Source: Apis mellifera
Taxonomy: Eukaryota; Arthropoda; Insecta; Hymenoptera; Apidae
DNA length: 64,000 bases
Assembly (NCBI RefSeq): GCF_003254395.2
Contig: NC_037638.1
Coordinates: forward strand, 18,572,746-18,636,745
Direction of reading: 5' to 3'
Shown here: piece after piece, positions 1 to 12,300 of the stretch
Numbering within the stretch: the stretch's first letter is position 1
Layout: the number at the start of each line of letters is the position of its first letter
The notes under the pieces: generated by a model
Told to the model about the DNA's origin: nothing
The model's database searches: none
What the model saw: the letters and a program-made list of their open reading frames with translations, nothing else
Made by a program: the position numbers and the translations under genes

Positions 1-65
1 GAGCAGAAGTAGCTGACATAGCAAAAGTTAAATTGACTTCAGGTAAAGATTGTACATTTTGTTGT
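1..65 (+). repeat. Exact copy of part of MSH2 exon 6 (same as 5981-6045)
   Basis: The first 65 bases are identical, in the same orientation, to 5981-6045, which is antisense coding sequence of MSH2 exon 6. The match ends in GTTGT. After that this copy runs straight into GALT coding sequence, while the copy at 6046 continues in MSH2. A few further bases (GAC) can be matched with a one-base gap, so the junction has slight microhomology. This is the arrangement expected at the breakpoint between two tandem copies of a unit of about 5,980 bp (66-6045). It could be a real duplication or an assembly join. The sequence left of the window is not available to tell which. Confidence 0.9.
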
Positions 66-566
66 GACATTTGGCAATATGGCCTTATGAAACTATGGTA
101 TTACCCAAAAAACAAATATCTAGAATGCAAGATTTAACAGAAAGTCAACAAGAATCATTAGCTGTTATTATGAAAATTTTATGTACTAAATATGATAATT
201 TATTCCATTGTTCATTTCCCTATTCTATGGGTTGCATGGTATATTTAATTATTATATGTATTTATTTAAATTTTTTTGATATCTTTAATTTATTATTTTA
301 TTTAAATCTGTTTTAAAGGTGCACCAACTGGTCCATATGTTAAACAAGATTATCCTTACTGGACATTTCACGGAATTTATTTACCTCCTTTATTGCGTTC
401 AGCTACTGTAAAAAAACATATGGTTGGATATGAACTTCTTGCACAAGCCCAAAGAGATTTAACACCAGAACGAGCAGCAGAAAAATTAAGAACTTTATCA
501 GATTTTCATTATAAACATCCGGAAACAAGTTTAACTAGTTGTGAAATAGAAAAATATTCTAAATAA
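66..566 (+). CDS. GALT: Galactose-1-phosphate uridylyltransferase, 3' part, frame-broken
   Basis: GALT moves UMP from UDP-glucose to galactose-1-phosphate in the Leloir pathway (cytosol). Only the carboxy-terminal part is present. Exon 1 (about 70-238) encodes WPYETMVLPKK, then TKYDNLFHCSFPYSMG. Exon 2 (319-566) encodes APTGPYVKQDYPYWTFHG, then PPLLRSATVKKHMVGYE and LAQAQRDLTPERAAEKL, and stops at 564-566. These blocks match the family C-terminus. The intron has GT..AG borders, 239-318. The family sequence SMGWHG|APTG needs TGG CAT at 233-237 but one G is missing, so exon 1 does not read into exon 2. The motif FWAIWPYE just after the junction also appears to lack bases. The catalytic HPH part lies to the left and is replaced here by the MSH2 fragment. 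This is either a decayed copy or uncorrected sequence error. Confidence 0.85.
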
Positions 567-732
567 ATCAATTCACATTTATATATAATTATATATTTTT
601 ATAAATATATATGTTATTCACATATATATTATTTATAAAAGTGTAATATTGAACATTACTTAATTATACATACATTAATTATATGAATAAAAATCAATGG
701 ATATGAAAAATAAGTAATTAAAATTTACACAG

Positions 733-2102
733 TTAATATATAGGAATTGTACAATCAATTTTTTTACTCCAGCATGAATGCCACCAATAATATCTTTTAT
801 TTCTAAATTACTTTCTTTGAACATGGTCTGAAGATTTATTACAGCTTTTTGTGAATCATTTCCCCTTCTACATATAACGTATACTAGAACGAAAATATAT
901 AAATTTAGTATAATTATAATTATTTATAATTTAAATTAAAATTAATTTACACTTACAAGTAGTTTTATCATATTGTTTTTGCATTTCTTCTATTTTATTT
1001 TTTATAAAATTTATTTTTTCATCATTATTAATATCATTCAATGGTATATTTATAGAATTCTTTAAATGACAAATTTCAAATTCTTCCGCTGAACGTACAT
1101 CGATTAAAATATGAGCTTTCGTATCTAATTTCATTATGTTATATTCTTCTACACTTATTCTTTCTTCCTTTTTTAATAAATTTAAGTTTGGATTTTTATC
1201 ATTTGCTTTTGCACCACAAAATTGTTCATAATCATAATTTGTGTTTAGTTGGATGATCACCGCAAACGACACAGTTTACATTTTTAGCACGTAAACTGAT
1301 ATTGCGAAACTTCGTTTCTAGTCCATCAAATAATAGAAGTCGACCAGATAGTATACACGGAAGATCGAGTACAATCTTCAGAGCTTCTAATGCTTGTAGG
1401 ATACCAATTGTGCCAACGGCTGCAGTTAAATCAAGTAATGAATATTTTTTCATGAAAAAATATAATAAAAATAATCACATATACCTGGACCAAAAACACC
1501 TCCATCCCCACAATTTGTTACTGTTTCTGGAGGAGGAGGTTTAGGAAATATACATCTATAGCAAGGTCCATTATAATTAAAAACAGATAAGGACCTTCAA
1601 ATTTTAATGCTGATCCAGATACCAGAGGTTTATTATTTAGAACACATGCATCATTCAATAAATAACGTGTGGCTACATTATCAGTAGCATCTAATATTAC
1701 ATCATAACACTTTATTATATCCAAAGCATTATTACTATCTAGTTGAATTTTGTATGGAATTACTTTAATGGTACTATTCAAACTAAAATTGATGATATAT
1801 TTAATTAAACATTATTAATTAATCATAAAATTTATGCATATTACACTGGTTTACAAATACCGATTAAGAGTTTCTACAGCAGCATTTACTTTTGATATTC
1901 CAATATGATTCTGTATATAGTAATTGTCTATGAAGATTATTAATCTCAATATCGTCATAGTCAATAATACCAATATGTCCAACACAGCAGATGCTAAATA
2001 TAATGCAGCAGGACATCCAAGTCCACCTGCTCCTACGATTAATATTGCACTATTTAATCTCCTTTCCTTTTTTTTTCTTATTTTATGATTTTGTATTATC
2101 AA
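733..2102 (-). pseudogene. MOCS3: MOCS3/UBA4 (E1-like adenylyltransferase and sulfurtransferase), frame-broken and 5'-incomplete
   Basis: MOCS3 adenylates and thiolates MOCS2A for molybdopterin synthesis and URM1 for tRNA thiolation (cytosol). Exons read on the minus strand are 1855-2102, 1485-1782, 957-1419 and 733-883, all with good splice sites. Recognisable parts are the ATP-binding loop LIVGAGGLGCPAALYLASA, the catalytic cysteine in ETVTNCGDGG, zinc pairs CYRC and CVVCG, and the rhodanese loop VICRRGNDSQ. The frame is broken about four times: near 2000 (one base lost from a GG run in ASAGVG), near 1910 (YTE to HIGISK), near 1600 (FEGQLS) and near 1240 (KHKL to DYEQFCG). The usual amino-terminal exon with RYSRQ is not found up to 3313. 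Active-site motifs are still conserved, so decay is recent or the breaks are sequence errors. Confidence 0.8.
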
Positions 2103-3313
2103 AATATAATCTTAAAATAAATAGCATGCAAAAATTTTGTAGAATTTAATATAAGATATATATATCTTATATATAATTTACAGGAAATAATATTTTGATT
2201 ATTTTTAAGTTTTACTGTCTGAAATTGTTATTCCATTTAAGTATAAAATCAAATAAATTTATTCGTAAATTTATTCGTAATATGTCTCTAGTAATATTTA
2301 TTTTGAATTTATTTCAAAATAAAAAATTTTACTATAATATAAAATGTATATAAAAATATGTAAACTCTTACAATTATAGAAAAAATAATGTGTATATATA
2401 TATTTTATCAATATTTTTCTTGCGAAAAAAATTTATACAAATATAAGATATGTAAATACATAAAAATAGATTTGTATAAGATGTATATAATATGAGATAT
2501 AAAAATTGAATTCAAATACTTCGTTAAATTTTTAATTAATAGATTAAGTAAAGGAAACAATAAAATTTAATTACATATATACTGTTTTTCAACATATAAA
2601 TTTTTCAGAATAAGTATAAAAAAAGAGCAAATAATAGAAAGATAAAAATAAGATAAAAATTGACAATCAATATCATCTTGTAAATGATTTGAAAAATTTT
2701 AAATTCGAAAGATGATGATGATCAATTTTTACTGTTTATTCTTCTTGTCTGTATTTAAGTTTCATCTATGGCAGTGTATTTTAAAATGTTAATTTTATAA
2801 TTTTTATCTTATCTCTTCTTTTTACTATTTGCTCTCCTTGTCTGTATTTGCTTTCAAAGCGTAAACACAAATGAGATATTCTTAATTCATTGTTACTCTT
2901 TCAAAACTACAATGTATTCTATTTTTTAAAGTAAAAAAAATAAATATATATTTTTTTAGAATATCCTTAGAATAATTTTGTAAAATATAATGTATTTTAT
3001 AATAATGTTATATACATAAGGTGTGATATTACCGATGATGGAGATTTGAATAAATAAAAATATGATAATAAATAAAAATAAATTTTTAAACATTTTATTC
3101 TTAAAAGCAAGATATAAAGTTAAATAAGATATTTCTAAATCTTCTAGATTAAATAAAACTATAAAGAAATATTTAGTATTACAAAAAATAAGACAGCTTT
3201 AAAAAATAATAAGTATAAAAACGATAAATATATTTTAAATTATTCTTGCAATTAATACTGATTATAACTAATACTTATTACTTTTATTGAATATTTTTTT
3301 TTATTATATGAAG
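2103..3313. other. AT-rich gap between MOCS3 and MSH2
   Basis: There is no open reading frame or splice-flanked exon I can support on either strand. I searched the minus strand here for the missing first exon of MOCS3 (RYSRQ, PE.G..GQ) and did not find it. The stretch holds simple AT sequence and the imperfect inverted repeat listed separately. The 3' untranslated region of MSH2 must lie just left of 3314. Confidence 0.6.
2624..2835. repeat. Imperfect inverted repeat, about 210 bp
   Basis: The left arm at about 2624-2680 begins AGAGCAAATA and contains AGATAAAAATTGA. It pairs with the right arm at about 2710-2730 (GATGATCAATTTTT) and 2795-2835 (ATTTTTATCTTATCTCTTC, ending TATTTGCTCT). In addition CTTGTCTGTATTT occurs twice inside the element (about 2746 and 2837). 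A folded-back RNA or a short non-autonomous transposon remnant are both possible. I recognise no family. Confidence 0.45.
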
Positions 3314-6300
3314 TTATGAAGCTGTAAGAAGCATTTGTATATAGGGATTTTTGTGAGATAAAACTTCTTCTTTAAATGTTAAAATCTTATCCTTTAACTC
3401 TGCATCAGATAATGATAGATCTAAATTCTTACATTTATCAATAAATTCTGCAATAAAAATTTCGGCTTCCTGTAATATTACAAATTAATTATATTGTAAA
3501 TATTAAAGATTTTTTATATTTTTTTAAATGAAATTTTAATTAATTAATATTATTACTTGGATGATTTTTCTTTTCTTCTGTGGATTATCAGATCCTTCAA
3601 AAAGTGAATCTTGATAATCTTCAAGTTCTGCTTGTTTACGCTTAGCAAACTAGGAAAAAAAATTAATTTTTTAATATTATAGAAAAATTTAAATTTAAAT
3701 GAATTCAGAAAAATTTACCTCAATAACATCTTGTGGGAAATTAGCCATTTTAGCGACGTGTATGCCAAAACTTTGATCACATATTCCTGGTTTTATTTTA
3801 TATAATAAAGTTAATTTATTATTATCTACAAGAGCTGTAACATGTTGATTTTTAACAGTAGATATTTCTTCTTCTAACTTAGTTATTTCATGAAAATGTG
3901 TTGCAAAAAGACAATAACATTTAATTTCTTTTGCTAAATATCTATAAAAAATTATATTAAAAATATATAAGGAAATGTAATAAATTCAAAAGATATTTTA
4001 AATCTTACTCGGCGATTGACCATGCTATACCGCAACCTTCATAAGTAGAAGTTCCTCTGCCTAATTCATCAATCAACACTAATGAATTGCATGTTGCTGT
4101 CTAAAATTGTATAAGATATTTTTTAATCATTTTTTAATTATTGATTTCATACTATAAATTATTAATTTACCTTTAATATAGCAGCAGTTTCTATCATTTC
4201 CATCATAAATGTAGAAAGTCCTTTCAATTGACAATCATCAGCTCCTACACGAGCTAATATACAGTCTAATAATGATATTCTTGCTTGATCACAAGGAACA
4301 AAACTTCCAATATGTGCCATGAGAGCAGTAACACCAGCAGATCTTATATATGTACTTTTACCTCCCATATTTGGACCAGTAATAATACAAAAATGACATT
4401 CTCCTATAATTTTATTATTATAAAAATAATTATTATCATATTTTATATTTATAAAAATATTACCTCTTTTAAAATTGATATCATTAGCTATATAATCTAC
4501 TCCTTCTTGAACTTCTAAACATGGATGTCGAACTTGAATAAGATTAAATTCTCCTTTTTCACTAGGGAGCATTTCAGGACGCACATATGGTTTATTAGCA
4601 CATATAGCAGCAGAAGCAAAAGCAGTAAGTACATCAATTGATGCTAATACATTTCCAATAGCTTTTATTGTATTACTATAACCAGCTACATAATTTTTAT
4701 AATATAATAATAAAAATACTACAATTATATTGATTTTTTATTTAATATTTTATATATTTATACAAACCTGCAATTTCAATTATTTCCGCAACAACTTTTT
4801 TTTGTTCCATTATATATTTATCTCTAATACCAATGTATTCATCATTTAAATCATTTAATTTATTACTTCGAAATCGTACACCACTTTTATTAGAATCTAA
4901 AATAATATATTGTTTTTTATTTCTTAATACCTTTTCTTCCTTCAATGTTACACGGAAATAATATCCAAATTGTTGATTTGATTCTAGTTTTAGTATTTTT
5001 CCAGCTTCGATTGAAAGATCATCAGCAACTTTATTCAATTGTGCTTGCAATTTTATTTCTATTTCATCCATAGTACATTTTAATTCTAATATTAATGGAT
5101 ATAATTAGTAAATATAAATTAATGTAAAAAAATTTATACATATAACATACCATATAATATAAATATATATAATATATATTTTTTGAAAGATTTTTATAAG
5201 TACCTTTTAATTCATCATCAAATTCAGGTCGTACTAAAAAATCTCCTTTTTCAGCAGAATCTAAATCAATTGTTTGTTCAACCATTTGTTGAAATTTATC
5301 CATATCTTTAATAAATTCACTTAAAGGATCAGTAAACATTGTTTTTAAAGCTATTATATTTATTTTAAGAAATTGTTCTAATAATATAGGTAAATGTGAC
5401 ATACATGTATAAATCCTAAAATAAAAACGATTAATAAATTATTAATTATATATAAATATACTAAAAAATATAATTTATTTACTTATAGCAATCTTGTAGT
5501 GTTGCTTTTTTCCTGGCCAATTTTTTTGCAAGTACTTGTAAATCTGGTATGCGTCTTAAATGATCTTCATTAAGATTAGATCGTAATTCATTGTCATTTA
5601 CTAATACTTCAACAATATCATGTCTTTCTTTTATAAGTGATAAATCTTTTAAAGGTTGTCTAATCCATTGTGCAAGGAGTCTATGTCCTTGTGGAGTTCT
5701 ACATTTATCTAAGAGATTCAAAATACTTGTAGGTGCATTTCCATTTAAAACACAAGAAGTATCAATACGTGGTTCAATATTAAGTGCTTTTATAGCAGCT
5801 GAATCTAATTTCAAATAACGTGATTGCTTTATTTGATCTATGCTAAACTGATTCAAATTTCCTTCATCTGATGTTAACTAATGAAATATTATACAAGTAT
5901 ATAATATATATAAAATTAAATTGAATATTTTTTTTATCAATAAAATTTTTATGCAATACTTACATCTAAATATTTAATAAGAGCAGAAGTAGCTGACATA
6001 GCAAAAGTTAAATTGACTTCAGGTAAAGATTGTACATTTTGTTGTTGACCTTTCTTGAATCTTATCAAAGTATTTAAATCTTGTATAACTGATTCACTAG
6101 AGAATTCATTTTTTTTTCTTGTAGTAATCATCACATTATTTCGTTCTATTAGCTAAGCAAAAAAAAAAAAATGAAAAAATAAATAAATATCATGATTATA
6201 TTAATAAAATTTTTAAATTAATTATTCTGTATAAAAAAAATATTTTATCTTGTTTACTTGTTTTAAAGTTTGAAATTCATAGCTGCCTTCGCCTTGAATT

Positions 6301-9300
6301 AATAAACATTCTTTAGGAGCAAGTGTGACAATTAATGATTCCAAATTAGAAAATGATTCATTATCTTGAAATTCACAAACAGAAAATAAAGTTGCCGTAG
6401 TATCTACACAACTTAAACCTACAATCTAAAAATATTATAAAATATAATAAAATAAAAATTTTTTAGCAGAAATTTTTTTTATCATAATGTGTTTTATAAT
6501 TACTCACTCTAAATTTTCCTTCCATTCCTAATTTCACTGCTATAACACGAACACTAACAGCAATATCATTATTGCCAAACAATATATCCTCAAACTGTGT
6601 TAAATTACCAGGAGATCCTTTATATTCTAATATCCAATTTTGATTTTTTGCAGTTCCTTGATTAATATAAACTTCTACTCTGTATTGTTTTACTAACAAT
6701 AGATCACGTATAAAAGATTCAAAATGATTTTTATTAAGAATAACTCCTTCAGTTTTATATGGATCTGTTTCAAATATAAACTTATTATTTTTATTAAATT
6801 ACAAATATTAAAATTTTGAATTAAAATTCTTACCTGCACCTATCATTTTACAAACAGATGTAGTTTTAAAAATTTCTTGTGCAGCAAATAAAGCATCATT
6901 ACCATGTAATGTATAATAATCTGATCTATTAAAAAAACGTACTGTGGTATTCAGTTTCTGAAATCATATTATTATTAAATTATATATGTGTTTTGTAATT
7001 ATGCATTTTTTTATAAATAATATATAATATAAATAATATTTACATAATACATATTTCTAAACTTATAATTATTAAAACTTTATATATTATTATATATACA
7101 TAATTAAATAATATTTTAATATTAAAAGTAATGTTATTTCTACATAAGTAAAAAATTTTAATATTCTCATTGATTTAAAAGAAAAAATTTAAAAATAATT
7201 TTTTTCAAATTATTTAAAAATTTAATACAAAAAGTATAATTATTACCAAATTATAATTATTATATTTAATTATGATTATACTTGTTTTCAAGAAAGACTT
7301 ATGAAGAATATCTGTAGGTCAATGTCTATCTAGGGTCAAAAAGTCATGGATTATTATTAATGTTATATGTACGAGTTCAAGGAAATTTGTTATGTTATGG
7401 AAAAATATATCAATTTAAAATCATCTAATATGATAAAAAAGATAATTAAATACAATTAAATTTATTTATTTTTTGATATATTTTAATATTTAAAATTAGA
7501 AATATTTGAACGAGAGAATTATAAATTAATTTATAAATAAAACTTATTAAATTATATATCAATTATATAAAAATATATTAATATAATTAAAAATTAAAAA
7601 ATAATTTATTAAAATGAAAAAATGCAAAAATTCCAATAATATTATCTTGCAAATATTATTCATTTTTTGTATAATAAAAAATATCATAGTTTATATTCCA
7701 AGAAGATCAATACTATATATAAGCCATTAAAAACATCATGAATTATTTTAATTTATTATAATTTAATTGCTTAAATAATATTTTTATACGAATATATAAA
7801 TAAAATATATAATATAAAATAAATTAAATAAAATAAAAATTAAAAAATAATAATATAAAATAAATAATTCTATTAAGCAATGTTTTTATATTTAAAAATA
7901 AAAAAATATGTTTTTTTAGAATCAAAAATAAAAGATACATGTGCATTAGATTTATTGATGTGTTCAATGATTATTTGAATGATCATCTTTAATTACCTGA
8001 AATTATATTTATAGCTATTATGAAATAAAAATAATTAATACAATATGACAAGAATATTATACAAGAATGATATCATTGATGACACATCAAATTAACTTTA
8101 TAGCAATTTCTGGAAATTATCTATATAATTATTACTAAGAAATAAAAGATTTATTTTTATACATTTACAAGAAAAATGTAAAAAAATAATGTATTACATA
8201 CATATATTTCATACATAATAATTTTTTTTTGATAATTCTAAGAATTTATTTCATGAAATATTTGTTTATCTTATAAATTTTCTTATATCTTATAAATTAT
8301 TAATATAATAAATATAATAAATCATAATTAAAATATAATTTAAAAAAATAATATTAAATGTTTAATTTAAAATGTATATAATATATAAATAATTAAATGT
8401 TTTTAATAATATTTAATTAATTTAAATAGATGTTTTTTAATAATAATATATTACAAATAATACTACAAAATTAAATTAAATTTAAATTAAATTAAAATAT
8501 TTGTCAGTTTAAAGATATTAATAGTTACTGTGAATTATTTAAAAGAGATAAGAATATATATGAACTGGAATAAATGCACAGAAAATATTATCATCATATA
8601 AGAATGAAAGAGAATGTTTTCAGATATAAAGAAGGGGGAACCAACATAAATGGAATGCTCCAACTTGCATATAGTACATATCAATACATACTGTCATTGA
8701 GTGAGATCATCAATTCTAAGCTCTGAATTAAGTGAATTTTGATTTTTTACCATACGGTAATTAAACTTTTAATTCTATTTTATTTAATTTTAATATAATA
8801 TTTCAATTGTAATTATTTTTTTTTTTTTTTGATAAATAAAATTTAGAATATGAAATATATCTTATGATAATTTCAAAATTTGATTTTATGTAGTTTTTAA
8901 ATATAATTAAATAATTAAACTTTTTATTTAATATTTACAGAGATCAAATAATTAACATGGTAATACAAAATATTGCCATTTTATTTTTATTAATAACACA
9001 TACATTATCTGCACCAAGTGGATGCATAGAATCTTGTACTTCTTATCTGACACAATATCAAACGTCTGGAAGTTTACAAAAACATGCTGATTTATCACAA
9101 ACTGCTTCACATTTACAAAGTCTTGATTATTCAAAACCTGGAACATGGTCTGAACATAATGATTATAATGTAGATAATGGACATGGAAAAGTACATGAAG
9201 AACGAGGTCAATATGTTGAAGGTCCCAAGACAGTAAGATATTATAAGAAAAATTATTCTTCTTATGATACACGCTATCCTGTTGGTGAGGAAATATCAAA

Positions 9301-12300
9301 TTTTAATCAAAATAATAATAAACATATATCCAATGCAGAAGATATAGTTAATCAACATATTTATAATCAAATGAGTAATTCAGAATCAATTATACAGCAA
9401 AATAAATACAATACAATAAAAAGTCAACCATATATTGAATCATCATATAGAAAAACTAATGTTCAAAATGAAAGACTTGAAAATCTTGGAGAATATAGTA
9501 AAAATTCACAGATTAATCAACAAGGTATATCTAATCCTAATACACAAATTTTACAAGAACCCTATCATATTAATAAGCAGTCTGGAAATTGGAGTACAAT
9601 AGATTCATATAAAACTGATGGAGGACATGGCCAAGTATTTGAAGAAAAAGGTCAATATGTATCAGGAGCTAAAAAAATTCGTTATTATAAAAGAAATTAT
9701 ACTTCTAACTACAGTTCATCTGATGGAATGCCTATTCCTGATATTACTAAAAATGGAATGCAAGATATACAAACAAAAATAGACAAATTTCATAAAGAAA
9801 TTGGAAAAGGATTTGATCAAATTTCTACACAAACCATAGGATCCAGTAATATTGAACAAACACATTTCAATATTCATGATTTGCCTATTGATAATATTTA
9901 TAATAAAAATAGTGATAATTATAGAGACCAATATAATTATAGAAGTTCAAGAATACATCATAATGAAGAACAACAATCTTCAGACATAACAAATGAACAT
10001 TTACCTTATAGGAATCCTTACCAAAATTCTTATGGTGAAAATAGTTACAGTATGTATGAAAAACATGAAGGATATGTAAAAAAGCTTCAACCAACTAATC
10101 AACTTATTAATCCTACATCAGGATATACTAGCACACTCAATGTTGGAAATAATGATTACAATAGAAATAAATTTAGTGGATCAATTTTACAACACACAGA
10201 TAATTTACAACAAACAGATATTTTAGATGCACATCAATCAAAATTTGTTCAAAATCAAATGTTGGTCGACAATTTAAGAAATAATGCTCAGAGTCAAAGC
10301 AGCATAATTCATTCAAGCATACCAAAACAAGTATCTCATTATAAAGAACACTGGAGTTCTAGTCATACAAAACAAGCATCTGTACCTCTATATTCTACTG
10401 ATATTTTACATAACAACAAAGAACATTTTCAATACAATAATGATCAATACAACAACAAATATAATTTAAACCAAGATATACGACATGATAGTAATTTAAA
10501 TCAATTCAGAGAAAATGATTTCAATAGTGATAGAAACATAATATCACAAAAATTAATGACTAGTGTAAGTGATTTAAGTGAGATAGGAGATACTATAGAT
10601 TGTGCACATAATTCACAACATTCACATGGCAATTCACAATATTTAAAAAAATATAAGCGCAGTGTAATACATAACAAAGAAGACGAAGTGCAACAAATAG
10701 TAAATAAAGACATCATGAATGATTTTAATCAACAAACTACACAAAATGATTATTTTACACAACAGAATTCAAGAAATAATGAAAAATTAAATCAAGAATT
10801 ACAACAATCTTATCAACCATGGAAATTAAATCAACAATTAAATGATTTTACCCAGCAAACAACTGAAATTGATGACCTCACGCAACAAACTTCTGGAAAG
10901 TTTGAATTTGGTCAAGATTCACAACAAATATCTCAATTATGGAAACCAAATAATGCCAACCAACAATTTAATAATTTTAATCAGAAAACAAGTGAATCTG
11001 AGGATTTTACTCAACAAATTTCTGGAAAGATTGAATTTGATCAAGATTCACAACAATCTTATCAATCTTGGAAACCTAGTAATATTAATCAACAATTAAA
11101 TAATTTTTCTTGGCAAACAAGTGGATCTGATGATCTTACACAACAAACTTTTGGAAAGATTGAATTTGGTCAAGATTCGCAACAATCTGGAAAATCCAAT
11201 AATGCTAATCAGCAATTAAATGATTTCACTCAGCAATCAAGTGAAATTGATGATCTTACACAACAAACTTCTGGAAAGCTTGAATTTGGTAAAGATACAG
11301 AACAATCCCATCAATTTTGGAAACAAAATAGTAATAATAATAATAATAATAAAGAAGATTATACCCAGCAAAAAAGTAATTTTGATGATTTTAATCAATA
11401 TATCTCCAAAAATCTTGAGTTTGATCAAAAATTACAACAATCTTATCAATCTTGGAATACAAATAATGCTGACCAACAATTAAGTCATCTTAACCAGCAA
11501 AAAGATGGATCTGAGAATCTTACTGAACAAATCTCTGGAAAACTTGAATTTGATCAAGATTCACAACAAATATATCAACCATGGAAATCAAATAATGCTG
11601 ATGATGATCAAAAATTCGATGATTTTATTGAACAAACAAGTGAATCTGAGAATCTTAACAAATCTCAACAAATCTCTGACAAATTCAAATTTGATCAGAA
11701 TTCACAACAAATATATCAACCATGGAAATCAAATAATGCTAATCAAAAATTTGATGATCTTATTGAGCAAACAAATGAATCTGAGAATCTTACTGAACAA
11801 ATCTCTGGCAAACCACTTGAATTTGATCAAAATGTACAACGAGCATATCAATCATGGAAATTAAATAATACTAATCAACAATTAGTTCATTTTACTCACC
11901 AAACAAGTGGATCTGAGGATCTTACTCAACAAATTTCTGGAAAGTTTGAATTTGGGCAAGATTCACAACAAACATATCAACCATGGGAATCAAGTAATGC
12001 AGATCAACAGTTAGTTCATCTTACTCAAACAAGTGGATCTGAAGATCTTATTCAACAAACTTCTGGGAAATTTGAATTTGGACAAATATCACAACAAACT
12101 TATCAACCATGGAAACCAAATAATCCTAATCTGGATTTTACAGAAGAGATTGATGATTTTACTAAACAAAGTACTGGTAAAGTTGAATTTAATCAAGAAT
12201 CAGAAAAAGATTCATCTTTGCAAATAAGTGTTATACCAGAATATTTGGGAAATGATTCACATTTTCCAAAACCTGCAGATAAACCCAAACCAAGATCAAG

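Noticed and set aside
4285..4518. Plus-strand open frame opposite MSH2 exons 10 and 11
   Set aside because: It is the antisense shadow of well-supported MSH2 coding sequence and has only simple composition.
10842..12227. Several plus-strand frames of 60-120 codons inside the nested gene
   Set aside because: They arise from the same repeats read in another frame; the main frame is open over the full 4.5 kb.
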